Shown: positions 1-8,110 of the stretch, piece after piece
Layout: the number at the start of each line of letters is the position of its first letter
How positions within the stretch are numbered: the first letter of the stretch is position 1
Origin: Jannaschia maritima
GTDB taxonomy: Bacteria; Pseudomonadota; Alphaproteobacteria; Rhodobacterales; Rhodobacteraceae
Direction of reading: 5' to 3'
DNA: 64,000 nt
NCBI RefSeq assembly: GCF_030973515.1
Contig: NZ_JARGZA010000015.1
Coordinates: 1-64,000, forward strand
The notes under the pieces: generated by a model
Seen by the model: only the letters and a program-made list of their open reading frames with translations
Told to the model about the DNA's origin: nothing
Database searches by the model: none
Position numbers and translations under genes: made by a program

Positions 1-334
1 GGACGCGCGCGAACAGCTTGAGGTTCTCGGCCAGGGTGGGGGCGATCTCGCGCGCCGGGGCCTCGCCCGGGACCGCCTTGGGCACGCCGTGCGGGGAGAA
101 GATGACCGGTCGGTCGGGGGGGCACTCGTCCAGCTCCTCCACGAACACGGCGCCCTTCTCGCGCAGACCGTCCACGACGTAGCGGTTGTGGACGATCTCG
201 TGTCGCACGTAGACCGGTGCGCCCCACTTCTCGATCGCCATCTCGACGATCTTGATCGCCCGGTCCACGCCCGCGCAGAAGCCCCGCGGCGCGGCCATGT
301 GGATCGTCAGAGGCGGCTTCGTCGTCGTGTTCAT
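1..334 (-). CDS. ispH: 4-hydroxy-3-methylbut-2-enyl diphosphate reductase, N-terminal part (cut by window edge)
   Basis: IspH is the last enzyme of the MEP isoprenoid pathway, a cytoplasmic [4Fe-4S] reductase that makes IPP and DMAPP. About 111 residues are present and the rest lies beyond the left edge. Visible family motifs are [10 protein letters not shown] near residue 19, with the first cluster cysteine, and [12 protein letters not shown] with a substrate-binding histidine. The HG motif reads FSPHGV rather than the usual FSAHGV. After it I read about 23 residues without reaching the expected DATCP cysteine motif, which comes after about 12 residues in the E. coli protein, so a small insertion is possible. 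The ATG is at 332-334. The identification is firm; the insertion is an inference from a truncated end. Confidence 0.93.
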   Translation of the reverse strand, partial: MNTTTKPPLTIHMAAPRGFCAGVDRAIKIVEMAIEKWGAPVYVRHEIVHNRYVVDGLREKGAVFVEELDECPPDRPVIFSPHGVPKAVPGEAPAREIAPTLAENLKLFARV

Positions 335-504
335 GGCGTCCCCCGTGCTCGCCCGACAGGTAAGGGGGATGGCCCTCGGCGTCCAGGGACCGCGGGGGCG
401 GCGTCATGGCCGCGACGGGGAACCAATGGTCGCGCCACGCTTTGATGTGCGACAGGGCGTTGACCACGCTCGCACATTTCGCGTCACACGCCGGAGGCAC
501 GCCC

Positions 505-1683
505 ATGGACCAGCCGCACCCCACCGCGACCGCGGACCCGGCCGTCCACCGGACCCCCGCCCCCGCCGTCCGCCCGGACGATCCGGACGCCGCGCGCGAG
601 GTCGTGGCCGCGCGCCGCGCCACGCTGGCGGGCAGCCTGGACCGGCTTCTGGGGCGGGTCGACGCCACCGTGGACCGCGTGCGCGCCGTCGCCTCGCCCG
701 AAGGCGCGCGCCGCATGGCCGAGGCCCGGGCGGAAGACTTCCGCGATGCGGTGATCGCCCGCGCGCGACGCAACCCGGTAGCCGCCGCGATGATGGCCGC
801 CGGGGTGGCGCTGCCGGCCTGGCGCCTGTTGCGCAAGCTGCCGCCATCCCTCCTGCTGGCCGGTGGCGGCGCGGCCCTCCTCGCGCGCGAGGACCGCCCG
901 GATGCGCCCGAACGCCCCCGTGCCCGGTTCCACAGCGCCCGCAGCACCGCCACCCCCTCGCGCCGCCTGCCCCCTCCGGCCCCCGAACCGTCGGTGGACG
1001 CTCCCCCGCCCGCCATGCGGGACGTCGCCCCGCGACCGCGCCCTCTGACCGCACCGCCCGCCACCTATCCGGCCGCCGCGCTCCGCCGGAGGCGGCGCCC
1101 CGCGCGCCGCGACGGGACGCTGAACCGCGCAGCCCGCATGGCCAACGACAACCCCGTCGCGGTGGGCCTGCTGGGCCTCGCGCTGGGGATCGGGGCGCTC
1201 GCGCTGTCCCCTGGGGTGCGCCGCACGGCGGGGGCCGCAACCGACCGCGCCGCCGGCGCCGCCCGCGCCGCGGGACGGCGGCTGACGGAAGGCCCCGCCA
1301 CCGTTCCGGGCGCCGATGCGCCGACGAACGGCCGGCGCCCGGGTGCGCGGAAGATGCTGCGTCGTTCCATCGCCGGGGGACCGCCCAAGAAGGTGGAGAC
1401 GCCCAGCCAGCCCAAGAAGGCGATGGGCCCGCCCCCGACCACCGCCCTGCCCCGAACGTCCCACGCCGACACGGGACCAGGCGCCGCGCCGGGACCGGCG
1501 GCGACGTCGGACGCGCGCGGCGGCGGGTCGTCGGCGGCGGGTCGTCGTCCCGCCAAGGCAGCCGGCGCCGCGTCCGCCAAGTCCGACGGCGCGGCAAAGG
1601 CGCCCCGCCGGACCCGCGCCAAGTCCACGGGCCGCAAGACCACGCGCGCGCGTCCCGCCCGCAAGGCGGACGACGGGAACTGA
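505..1683 (+). CDS. DUF3618-like membrane-associated protein
   Basis: This is a 392-residue protein of unknown biochemical function. Residues about 30-50 (AARRATLAGSLDRLL) resemble the DUF3618 motif, found in small envelope proteins that often sit next to holin-X and DUF883 genes. Two hydrophobic stretches follow (near residues 93-130), and a third near 215-235 follows a short NPVAVGLLG motif; similar 'NPVA' helices recur in the neighbouring genes. The middle is Pro/Arg-rich and the C-terminus is a Lys/Arg/Ala tail of the kind that can bind nucleic acid or acidic polymers. The ATG at 505 is chosen over longer frames because GGAGG lies 7-8 bases upstream. It is the first of four co-directional genes. 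The DUF assignment is moderate; a stress or envelope role is inferred from context only. Confidence 0.75.
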   Translation: MDQPHPTATADPAVHRTPAPAVRPDDPDAAREVVAARRATLAGSLDRLLGRVDATVDRVRAVASPEGARRMAEARAEDFRDAVIARARRNPVAAAMMAAGVALPAWRLLRKLPPSLLLAGGGAALLAREDRPDAPERPRARFHSARSTATPSRRLPPPAPEPSVDAPPPAMRDVAPRPRPLTAPPATYPAAALRRRRRPARRDGTLNRAARMANDNPVAVGLLGLALGIGALALSPGVRRTAGAATDRAAGAARAAGRRLTEGPATVPGADAPTNGRRPGARKMLRRSIAGGPPKKVETPSQPKKAMGPPPTTALPRTSHADTGPGAAPGPAATSDARGGGSSAAGRRPAKAAGAASAKSDGAAKAPRRTRAKSTGRKTTRARPARKADDGN

Positions 1684-1721
1684 CATCACGGGGACCACCC
1701 CCAGAATCGAGGATCGCATCC

Positions 1722-2396
1722 ATGGCCGATACCAGACACAAGCGGACGAGCCGCCAGGCCGCCTCCGACGCGGTCGATTCCGTCCGCTCCTCCGCCCGCG
1801 AACTGACCGCGGAGGCCCGCGCGCAGATCGAGGACGCGGCGGAAGAGCGCAAGCGCGCGGCCGCCGAACGGATCTCGCGCGTGGCGGACGCCGTCCACGA
1901 TGCCGCCGACGCCCTGGATGGCGAGCTGGGCGTCGTCGCCGACTACGTCCACGCGGGCGCCGACCGGCTCAGCGCCGTGGCCTACGACGTCCACGACCGC
2001 GGCATCGGGGAGTTGACGGACTCGGCCCGCCGCTTCGCCCGGCGCCAGCCGCTGGCCGTCGCGGGCCTGGCCGCCCTGGTCGGCTTCGCCGCCATCCGCC
2101 TGGTCACCGCGCCGGCGTCCGACGCCTACGACGACGGGTACGACGGTCACGACGACTACGATGAGTACGACGAGTACGATCACGACGACGGTGTCCGGCG
2201 CGATGCCGTTCCCGCCGCGGCGTTCGAGGATGCGGGCAACGCGTCGGGCGATCCCGGGGGCGTGGCGCCCGAGGCCCCGGGTTTCGGCGAGGACGACGAG
2301 GGGGAGCCCGAGGCGGACGGAACGGCCTCCACGCGGACCGGTGGCGCGACCTCCGCCGGCGGCGACGCGGGCGCCTCGCAGGCCAAGCCCTCGTGA
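1722..2396 (+). CDS. DUF883-like membrane-anchored protein with an Asp/Tyr-rich tail
   Basis: This 224-residue protein has an amphipathic Ala/Arg/Glu-rich N-terminal region (residues about 5-110) that should form long helices. One hydrophobic segment follows near residues 110-130 (RRQPLAVAGLAALVGFAAIRL), as in DUF883/ElaB-type proteins that anchor to the inner membrane. After it comes a very acidic tail with repeated Asp-Tyr pairs (about residues 133-155), a possible cation-binding or charge-spacer segment. A GAGG ribosome site lies just before the ATG at 1722. The stop codon overlaps the start of the next gene, so it is probably coupled to it. The function is unknown; the ElaB/YqjD family of ribosome-associated membrane proteins is the nearest concept I recognise. 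Confidence 0.75.
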   Translation: MADTRHKRTSRQAASDAVDSVRSSARELTAEARAQIEDAAEERKRAAAERISRVADAVHDAADALDGELGVVADYVHAGADRLSAVAYDVHDRGIGELTDSARRFARRQPLAVAGLAALVGFAAIRLVTAPASDAYDDGYDGHDDYDEYDEYDHDDGVRRDAVPAAAFEDAGNASGDPGGVAPEAPGFGEDDEGEPEADGTASTRTGGATSAGGDAGASQAKPS

Positions 2397-2794
2397 TGGA
2401 CGGACGCGACCATCCCGCCGCGACGTCGCTGGGGCACGCGGCGCGCGACGCCCTCGGCGACGCGGTCGCGCTGGCACGGGCGGAGTTGGACCTCCTTCGC
2501 GCGGAACTGCGCGGCAACGTCCGGGCGGCGGGCCGCGGGGCCGCGCTGCTGGCGGGCGCCGCGGTGGTGGCCCTGGCCGTCGCCGTGATGGTTCTGGTGA
2601 CGATCATGGCGGTGCTGGCGGCGCTGGGGCTGCCCGCCTGGGCGGCGGCCCTGCTGAGCACCCTGCTCGGTGCCGCCCTCGCCGGGGGCCTCGCCTTCGC
2701 GGGACTGAAGGAAATCAAGCGGAACGCCGTGCCGCAGCGCACGGTCCGGGAACTCGAACGGGACCGCGACATGGTCCGGGAGCGGATGAAATGA
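2396..2794 (+). CDS. Holin-X/DUF1469-type phage holin family protein
   Basis: A 132-residue protein with the pattern of the 'putative holin-X, superfamily III' family (PF07332/DUF1469): an N-terminal amphipathic helix rich in Ala/Arg/Glu, two closely spaced transmembrane helices (about residues 45-70 and 74-100), and a short charged C-terminus. Despite the name, members in non-phage settings are usually chromosomal envelope proteins. Nothing phage-like is nearby, so lysis is not inferred. The ATG overlaps the previous stop (TGATG), and its own stop overlaps the next start (ATGA), giving a tightly coupled cassette. A GTG three bases upstream is an alternative start. Confidence 0.8.
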   Translation: MDGRDHPAATSLGHAARDALGDAVALARAELDLLRAELRGNVRAAGRGAALLAGAAVVALAVAVMVLVTIMAVLAALGLPAWAAALLSTLLGAALAGGLAFAGLKEIKRNAVPQRTVRELERDRDMVRERMK

Positions 2795-3903
2795 CCGAAC
2801 AGCGCACCGAGTGGCACGACGATCCCAGGGGCGTCCCCTCCCAGGTGGAGGTGGATGCCGTGGTGGTCGAGGTCCACGACGACGACATCCTGGAGGACGA
2901 GTCCCTCGTCGAGCACCTCGCCCGCTCCGCGCGGGAAAACCCGGTGCCCGCCGCGATCATCGGCGCATCGCTGGCCTGGATGATGTTCGGGGGCCGCCGT
3001 CCCACGGCCCGCGCCATCGAACGCGTGTCCCAGGCCCAGCCGATCCGCCGCGCCTCCGACGCGGTGGCGGAGGCGGGCGGCGCGGTCGCCCGCTCGGCCG
3101 AGGCGGCGTCGGACGCCGTGGGCGACGCCGCGCGACGCACCGCCGACACGGTGGGCGCGGCCGCGCGCTCCGTGTCCGAGGGCGTGGGCGCCCTGGTCGG
3201 CACCGCCGAGGCGGACGTGGAGAAGGGCGCCGCCGAGGCGCGCGCACGGGGCCACCGGGCGGCGGTCCGGACCTCCGCCGCGACCGACCGCATCCGCCAC
3301 CGGGCGTCGACCGCCGCGGACGACGTGTCCCGGCGGGCGGCCCTCGCGGGACGGCGGGCCTCCGACGCGGCGCGGCGCGGCGTGGACGCGGCGTCGGATT
3401 CCCCGACCACCGCCGCGCTGATCGGCCTGGCCGCGGGCGCGGCCCTGGCCGCCGTGCTGCCGCGCAGCCGGGCGGAACGGGAGTTCGTGTCCGAACGGCG
3501 CGAAGCCATCCTGGAAGCGGCGCGCGAGCGGGCGGCCCTTCTGGTCACGGAAGGGGTCGACACCGCCCGTCAGGAAACCGCGCGCTGGGTCGAGGCCGCC
3601 GCCCAGAAGGCCGCGCGCGAGGCGACGGAGCAGGTCATCGACCGCGCGGATGCTGTGGGCGAGGCCGTGAAGGACGCGGTCGATCCCGAGGGCAAAGCCA
3701 CGAAGGCCGCCGCGGACGACGCCTCCGGCAAAGAAAAGGGCCAGACGAAGGACGATCGTGCCGCGAAGGGCGACGGGTCCGGGAAGGGCGACGGGTCTGG
3801 GAAGGACGACGGCGGGGAAACGAAGGGCGACGGCGCCACGAGGGGCGGCGGCTCCGCCAAGGGCGGCAAGGACGCCGCAGGTGGGTCCGACGCCAAGAAG
3901 TGA
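2791..3903 (+). CDS. Long Ala/Arg/Glu-rich membrane-associated stress-type protein
   Basis: A 370-residue protein of the kind sometimes annotated as nutrient-deprivation-induced or DUF3618-associated. An acidic N-terminus (residues 8-40) is followed by ARENPVPAAIIGASLAWMMFGG (about 49-70), a membrane-associating helix. A long predicted coiled region (80-200) precedes a second hydrophobic segment (about 205-225), and helices continue to about 310. The last 60 residues are a low-complexity Gly/Lys/Asp tail encoded by short direct repeats around 3766-3870. The ATG overlaps the holin-like gene by four bases, marking it as last in the cassette. No enzyme motif is seen. A role in envelope stress is inferred from its neighbours only. 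Confidence 0.72.
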   Translation: MTEQRTEWHDDPRGVPSQVEVDAVVVEVHDDDILEDESLVEHLARSARENPVPAAIIGASLAWMMFGGRRPTARAIERVSQAQPIRRASDAVAEAGGAVARSAEAASDAVGDAARRTADTVGAAARSVSEGVGALVGTAEADVEKGAAEARARGHRAAVRTSAATDRIRHRASTAADDVSRRAALAGRRASDAARRGVDAASDSPTTAALIGLAAGAALAAVLPRSRAEREFVSERREAILEAARERAALLVTEGVDTARQETARWVEAAAQKAAREATEQVIDRADAVGEAVKDAVDPEGKATKAAADDASGKEKGQTKDDRAAKGDGSGKGDGSGKDDGGETKGDGATRGGGSAKGGKDAAGGSDAKK

Positions 3904-3928
3904 CCCGCCGCGCGGGGGCGTTCCGGCC

Positions 3929-4837
3929 TCAGGTCAGGGCGTCCCCGTCCCCCAGCCGCGCGCCCCGGCGCCAGACCGCCGCCGGCATGGGCCCTCTGCC
4001 GGCGGGCTGCACTTCCAGGACCTCCACCGCGCCGTCGCCGGCGGCGACGACCAGCCCGCCCTCCCCCAGCACCGTTCCCGCCGCACCGGTCCCGTCCACC
4101 GCCCGCGCGCGCAGCAGCTTCAGCCGCGCGCCGTCCCGCAAGACGAAGGCGCCCGGAAACGGCGACAAGCCGTTGACCTGCCGTGCCACCGCCGCGGCCG
4201 GGCGCGACCAGTCCACCGCCGCCTCCGCCTTGTCGATCTTGGCGGCATAGGTCACGCCGTCCTCCGGCTGCGGGTCCGCCACCACGTCCGGCAGCCGGTC
4301 CAGCACCTCCACCATCGCCCCCGCCCCCAGGGCCGACAGACGGTCATGCAGGTCGCCCGTCGTGTCCGTGGGGCCGATGGGCACCGCGCGGCGCAGCAGG
4401 ACCGGGCCGGTGTCCAGCCCCGCCTCCATGCGCATGACGCACACGCCCGTTTCCCCGTCGCCGGCCATCACCGCGCGGTGGATCGGCGCGGCGCCCCGCC
4501 AGCGCGGCAACAGCGAGGCGTGGACGTTCAGGCATCCCTGCCGCGGCGCGTCCAGCACGGGGGTAGGCAGCAGCAGGCCATAGGCGACGACCACCGCAAC
4601 GTCGGCGTCCAGGCGCGCCAACCCGGCCTGGATCTCCGACCCCTTCAGCGACGCGGGCGACCGCACGGGGATGCCCAGCCCTTCGGCCGCCACCTCCACG
4701 GGCGACGGGCGGTCCCGCTTCCCCCGCCCCGCCGGACGCGGCGGCTGGGTATAGGCGCACACGACCTCGTGCGCGCCCGCCACCGCCCGCAGGACGGGCA
4801 CCGCGAAGTCGGGCGTCCCCATGAAGATCACGCGCAT
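3929..4837 (-). CDS. fmt: Methionyl-tRNA formyltransferase
   Basis: Fmt transfers a formyl group from 10-formyl-tetrahydrofolate to Met-tRNA(fMet), allowing bacterial translation initiation. The 302-residue length fits the family. The N-terminus carries [10 protein letters not shown] (residues 5-14). The catalytic site [16 protein letters not shown] holds Asn104 and His106, with Asp142 in GLDTGP, matching the Asn/His/Asp triad of the formyltransferase fold. The C-terminal tRNA-binding domain starts near residue 205. Its start overlaps the end of the deformylase-like gene by 10 bases, so the order def, def-like, fmt forms one transcription unit that pairs formyl addition with its removal. Confidence 0.97.
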   Translation of the reverse strand: MRVIFMGTPDFAVPVLRAVAGAHEVVCAYTQPPRPAGRGKRDRPSPVEVAAEGLGIPVRSPASLKGSEIQAGLARLDADVAVVVAYGLLLPTPVLDAPRQGCLNVHASLLPRWRGAAPIHRAVMAGDGETGVCVMRMEAGLDTGPVLLRRAVPIGPTDTTGDLHDRLSALGAGAMVEVLDRLPDVVADPQPEDGVTYAAKIDKAEAAVDWSRPAAAVARQVNGLSPFPGAFVLRDGARLKLLRARAVDGTGAAGTVLGEGGLVVAAGDGAVEVLEVQPAGRGPMPAAVWRRGARLGDGDALT

Positions 4838-5328
4838 TTCGCGGCCTTCCGCAGCAGCATGTCCCGCTTGGTGCGCGACAGGCGGTCGAAGAACATGCCC
4901 CCGTCCAGATGGTCGATCTGATGCTGCACGCTGGTCGCCTCCAACATCACGAAGTTCCGTTCCACCCGTGCGCCCGCGACGTCCAGGAACCGCACGGTCA
5001 CCGCGCGGGGCCGCTTCACCACGGCCGATACGCCCGGCAGGTTGGGCGACGCCTCCTCGTGGGCGCGCAGCACCGCGGACGCGGACACCACCTCCGGGTC
5101 GGCCAGCCGGATCGGCCCCTGCCCCGCATCGACCACCGCCAGCCGCAGCGGCACGCCGATCTGCGGTGCGGCCAGCCCCACGCCCGGCATCGCGTACATC
5201 GCGTCCAGCATCCGGTCCCAGATGCGCCGGTGCTCGTCCGTCACCGCGCCCACCGGCGCGGCGGCGGTCCTCAGCACGGGATGCGGCCAGCGCAGGAACG
5301 GATCAGGCGTCACCCCGGCGGGGTGCAT
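4828..5328 (-). CDS. Degenerate peptide deformylase paralogue, predicted inactive
   Basis: This 166-residue protein aligns over its whole length with the neighbouring Def, and the motif numbering is the same. Motif 1 is intact (GVGLAAPQ, residues 49-56). Motif 2, normally EGCLS, reads EEASPNLPG, so the metal-ligand cysteine at position 94 is Ser. Motif 3, normally QHEVDH, reads QHQIDH, so the catalytic Glu137 is Gln; the two metal His residues (136 and 140) remain. From known deformylase chemistry it should not be an efficient deformylase. It starts with an ATGA overlap on def and overlaps fmt by 10 bases, so it is embedded in the operon and under selection to stay in frame. A similar paralogue is, to my recollection, common in Rhodobacteraceae. 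Possible roles are a binding partner of Def or of nascent chains. Confidence 0.9.
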   Translation of the reverse strand: MHPAGVTPDPFLRWPHPVLRTAAAPVGAVTDEHRRIWDRMLDAMYAMPGVGLAAPQIGVPLRLAVVDAGQGPIRLADPEVVSASAVLRAHEEASPNLPGVSAVVKRPRAVTVRFLDVAGARVERNFVMLEATSVQHQIDHLDGGMFFDRLSRTKRDMLLRKAAKCA

Positions 5329-5852
5329 CAATCGGTCCCCCGCGCGCGCTCGCGCTTCAGCTTCTGCATCTTGCGCGTGATCAGCTGCCGCTTCAGCGGC
5401 GTCAGGTAGTCGATGAACAACCGCCCGTCCAAATGGTCCACCTCGTGCTGCACGCAGGTCGCCCACAGACCGTCCATGTCCCGCGTCACCTCGCGCCCGT
5501 CGCGGTCGATCCAGCGGACGGTGACCTCCGCCGGACGCTCCACGTCGGCGAAGTGCTCGGGGATCGAAAGGCACCCTTCCTCGTAGGTGCTGCGATCGTC
5601 GCTCGACGCCAGCACCTCGGGGTTGAACATGATCGTGGGCTGCGGCGCGGCGCCCTCCTCCTTGACGCAGTCGAGCACGATCAGCCGCTGCCCCACGCCC
5701 ACCTGCGGCGCGGCCAACCCGATCCCGGGCGCGTCGTACATCGTTTCCAGCATGTCGTCGGCCAGGGCGCGCAACTCGTCGGACAGGTCGTCCACCGGGG
5801 TGGCCACCTTCTTCAGACGGGGGTCGGGATGCAACAGGATCGGGCGCTTCAT
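5328..5852 (-). CDS. def: Peptide deformylase
   Basis: Def removes the N-formyl group from nascent proteins using a metal ion, usually Fe2+. All three motifs are complete: GIGLAAPQ (43-50), EGCLS with metal ligand Cys94, and QHEVDH with His136, catalytic Glu137 and His140. The 174-residue length is normal. The ATG at 5852 was chosen because [13 protein letters not shown] is the typical family N-terminus; the longer open frame upstream has no family similarity. The C-terminal helix ends in a basic tail. It is the first gene of the def, def-like, fmt unit, and its stop overlaps the next start by four bases. Confidence 0.97.
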   Translation of the reverse strand: MKRPILLHPDPRLKKVATPVDDLSDELRALADDMLETMYDAPGIGLAAPQVGVGQRLIVLDCVKEEGAAPQPTIMFNPEVLASSDDRSTYEEGCLSIPEHFADVERPAEVTVRWIDRDGREVTRDMDGLWATCVQHEVDHLDGRLFIDYLTPLKRQLITRKMQKLKRERARGTD

Positions 5853-5899
5853 CGCACACGCAGATAGGGTCCGCACGGGGCGGGGGCAATCGTCGTTTC

Positions 5900-5953
5900 G
5901 ATGTAACCTTGACGTTACTTCCGACGCGCGATAAGTCACCCACAGGTTACATC
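5900..5953. promoter_or_regulatory. Promoter with flanking inverted-repeat operators for the membrane protein/XRE unit
   Basis: GATGTAACCT (5900-5909) is repeated as its exact reverse complement AGGTTACATC (5944-5953). Inside the left arm there is also GTAAC-N6-GTTAC (5903-5918). Between the arms a sigma70-like promoter can be read: -35 TTGACG (5909-5914), 16 bases, -10 ATAAGT (5931-5936), pointing right toward the gene at 5976. An XRE repressor is the second gene of that unit, so autoregulation through these repeats is the natural inference. The left arm could also affect the divergent def operon. Confidence 0.6.
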
Positions 5954-5975
5954 ATCCGATCCGGAGGATCCCGTC

Positions 5976-6386
5976 GTGCCCCTGACCGTCGCCCGCATCG
6001 AGACGATCCGCACCGCCTGCTACGCCGCGCTCGGCCTGACCTTCCTGACCACCGCGGTCTGGACCCTCGCCACGCAGAGCATCCCGCCCGTCCCCTCGCC
6101 CGTCTATGCGGTGCTGGGCCTCGCCGTGGCCGCCATCCTGTTCGCCGTCTCCGCCTTCGCGCCCCGCCGCGCGGTGGACGCGGCCTACGACGAGGGGGCG
6201 GACCGGGCGTGGCTTCGGGCGACCGCCTTCGGGTACTGGGTCGGCATCGGCGCAACGGTCGTCCTCGGCAACCTGATCGCGCTGGGGCGGATCCCGCCCG
6301 GCCCGGCCTTCATGGGCGCCGCGATGCTGATGGCCGCCGCCCCGTTCGCGCACTTCCTCCTGGCGGAGGCCCGGCGCGGACGGTGA
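5976..6386 (+). CDS. Small integral membrane protein, unknown function
   Basis: A 136-residue protein with four predicted transmembrane segments (about 12-32, 42-62, 86-108 and 112-132) and short charged loops; the second loop carries a basic/acidic stretch near residues 65-80. The GTG start at 5976 has a CCGGAGGA ribosome site eight bases upstream. It overlaps the following XRE regulator by four bases. Small membrane proteins coupled to a compact XRE regulator are a recurring bacterial arrangement in which the regulator controls the membrane protein. I do not recognise the family with certainty. Confidence 0.75.
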   Translation: MPLTVARIETIRTACYAALGLTFLTTAVWTLATQSIPPVPSPVYAVLGLAVAAILFAVSAFAPRRAVDAAYDEGADRAWLRATAFGYWVGIGATVVLGNLIALGRIPPGPAFMGAAMLMAAAPFAHFLLAEARRGR

Positions 6387-6583
6387 GGCTGGTGGTCCAC
6401 CTTCGCGCCCACCGTGAACGCCTCGGCCTGACCCAGGCCGCCCTGGCGGAGGCCGTGGGCGTCAGCCGCAAGACGGTCAACACCGTCGAGAACGGCGTCT
6501 TCGTGCCGTCGACCGAACTGGCCCTGCGCTTCGCCCGCGTGCTGGGCACCCCGGTGGAGGTCCTGTTCCAACTGCCGGATTGA
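6383..6583 (+). CDS. Compact XRE/Cro-type transcriptional regulator
   Basis: This 66-residue protein is essentially one helix-turn-helix domain. Residues about 12-60 follow the family pattern, with [25 protein letters not shown] covering the recognition helix and [22 protein letters not shown] completing the fold. It resembles the YozG-like small regulators that accompany membrane proteins. It starts at GTG 6383 in a GTGA overlap with the upstream membrane gene, so the two are co-translated. The inverted repeats upstream at 5900-5953 are the likely operator. It has no ligand or sensor domain, so any signal probably comes through a partner or through protein level. Confidence 0.9.
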   Translation: MRLVVHLRAHRERLGLTQAALAEAVGVSRKTVNTVENGVFVPSTELALRFARVLGTPVEVLFQLPD

Positions 6584-6631
6584 CGCCATGCCGTCCGCGT
6601 CGCATCCCCCTTCCAGCCGAACGGAGGGACC

Positions 6632-7816
6632 ATGCCCAAGGACACCGACACCCGCTTCGACCCGGTGATCGACCGCCGGGACACCCACTGCATGAAGTGG
6701 GACATGATGGAGCCGATCTACGGCGTGCCCAAGGACGACGGCCTCGCGATGTGGGTGGCCGATATGGACTTCCGCCCGCCCCAGGCCGTGCTGGACGCCG
6801 TGACGGGCATGGTGGACCACGGAGTCATCGGCTACTTCGGGAACGACGGCCCCTACCGCGACGCGATCCGCTGGTGGATGCGCGAACGCCACGGCTGGGA
6901 CGTGGAGCGTGACGAGATCTTCACCACGCACGGGCTGGTCAACGGCACCGCGCTGTGCGTGGATACGTGGACCGAACCGGGCGACGGCGTGGTCCTGTTC
7001 ACCCCCGTCTATCACGCCTTCGCCAAGGTCATCCGCGCCAATGGCCGCCGCGTCGTGGAATGCGAGCTGGCCTATGACGGCACGCGCTACGCCCCCGACT
7101 TCGACGCCTGGGACGCCACCATCGAACGCGAAGGCGCCCGCATGGCCATCCTGTGCAGCCCGCACAACCCCAACGGCCGGGTCTGGACGCGGGCCGAACT
7201 GGACGGCTTCGCCGCCCTGGCCAAGCGCCACGGCCTGATCCTGGTGTCCGACGAGATCCACCACGACCTCGTCTATCCCGGCCAGACCCACATCCCGATG
7301 TCCCACGTGATGGACGACGGCCTGGTGATGATGACCGCGCCCACCAAAACGTTCAACATCGCGGGCGCGCATACCGGCAACGTCATCGTGCAGGATCCCG
7401 CCCTGCGCGACGCCTTCGCCACCCGGATGCTGGCGCTCGGCCACAGCCCCAACAGCTTCGGCCTCTTCATGACGCAAGCCGCCTATTCCCCCGAGGGCGC
7501 GGAATGGGTGGACGCGCTGATGGCGTATCTCGACGGTAACCGCCGCGTCTTCGACGACGCCGTGAACGCCATCCCAGGCCTGCGATCGGTCCCGCTGGAG
7601 GCGACCTACCTGTCCTGGGTGGACTTCTCCGGCACCGGCATGTCGCGGGAGGAGTTCACGCGCCGCGTCGAAGCCGACGCCCGCATCGCCGTCAACCACG
7701 GCCCCACCTTCGGCAAGGGCGGCGACGACTTCCTGCGCTTCAACATCGCCACGCCGCGCGCGAACGTGGAGGCGGCGGTGGAGCGGCTGGCGCGGGCGTT
7801 CGGGGATTTGCAATAG
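6632..7816 (+). CDS. PatB/MalY-type PLP-dependent C-S lyase (cystathionine beta-lyase family)
   Basis: A 394-residue fold-type I PLP enzyme, predicted to cleave carbon-sulfur bonds in cystathionine or related cysteine conjugates, giving pyruvate, ammonia and a thiol. Family marks are MWVADMDF (40-47), SPHNPNGRVW (176-185), SDEIHHDL (206-213, with the PLP-ring Asp207) and APTKTFNIAG (236-245, with the PLP Lys239). The ATG follows an ACGGAGGG ribosome site. It ends in frame with, and 18 bases before, the next small gene. A plain class I aminotransferase is a less likely alternative, because the MWVADMDF and APTKTFN motifs are typical of PatB/MalY. Confidence 0.92.
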   Translation: MPKDTDTRFDPVIDRRDTHCMKWDMMEPIYGVPKDDGLAMWVADMDFRPPQAVLDAVTGMVDHGVIGYFGNDGPYRDAIRWWMRERHGWDVERDEIFTTHGLVNGTALCVDTWTEPGDGVVLFTPVYHAFAKVIRANGRRVVECELAYDGTRYAPDFDAWDATIEREGARMAILCSPHNPNGRVWTRAELDGFAALAKRHGLILVSDEIHHDLVYPGQTHIPMSHVMDDGLVMMTAPTKTFNIAGAHTGNVIVQDPALRDAFATRMLALGHSPNSFGLFMTQAAYSPEGAEWVDALMAYLDGNRRVFDDAVNAIPGLRSVPLEATYLSWVDFSGTGMSREEFTRRVEADARIAVNHGPTFGKGGDDFLRFNIATPRANVEAAVERLARAFGDLQ

Positions 7817-7834
7817 GGTATCGGAAAACGTCGC

Positions 7835-8110
7835 GTGGATCCAAACCGGCTGCGGCACGTCTTCCATCCAAAGCACCGCATGGAGCCGTTGATCGAACGG
7901 TTCGGGTCGCAAGCCAACGCCTATCGGGCCGTCCTGTCCGCCGCACAGGCTGCCTTGGACGAAGGACGTCTGAACCGGACCTCACGCGGACACGTTGACG
8001 AAACGTTGCTGAACGTCGACGGTATCGACGTGTACACCATCGGCGGCCTCGTCAGGGACGGCCGCCTGACATCGATCAACGCGAGCCGAAGGAAGGTGTC
8101 CGATCCATGA
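7835..8110 (+). CDS. Candidate orphan toxin module (polymorphic-toxin C-terminal-like)
   Basis: A 91-residue protein. It begins LRHVFHPKHRMEPLIERFGS and continues with a helix AYRAVLSAAQAAL and a beta-rich end with VDGIDVYTIGGLV. I recall this H..F...H...L...FGS layout from nuclease-like domains at the C-termini of large contact-dependent or polymorphic toxins; that is recollection, not a search. There is no secretion signal or carrier domain, so this would be a detached tip. The start is uncertain: GTG 7835 includes the whole motif but has a weak ribosome site, while ATG 7880 would cut the motif. It overlaps the next gene by four bases, the usual toxin-immunity arrangement. Confidence 0.5.
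   Translation: MDPNRLRHVFHPKHRMEPLIERFGSQANAYRAVLSAAQAALDEGRLNRTSRGHVDETLLNVDGIDVYTIGGLVRDGRLTSINASRRKVSDP

Noticed and set aside
404-1852. Large Arg/Gly-rich open frames opposite the DUF3618-like gene
   Set aside because: Typical antisense frames in very GC-rich DNA. The plus-strand gene has a ribosome site and recognisable helices.
2396-2794. Prophage remnant suggested by the holin-like gene
   Set aside because: No endolysin, capsid, integrase or attachment site is near; the neighbours are envelope proteins.
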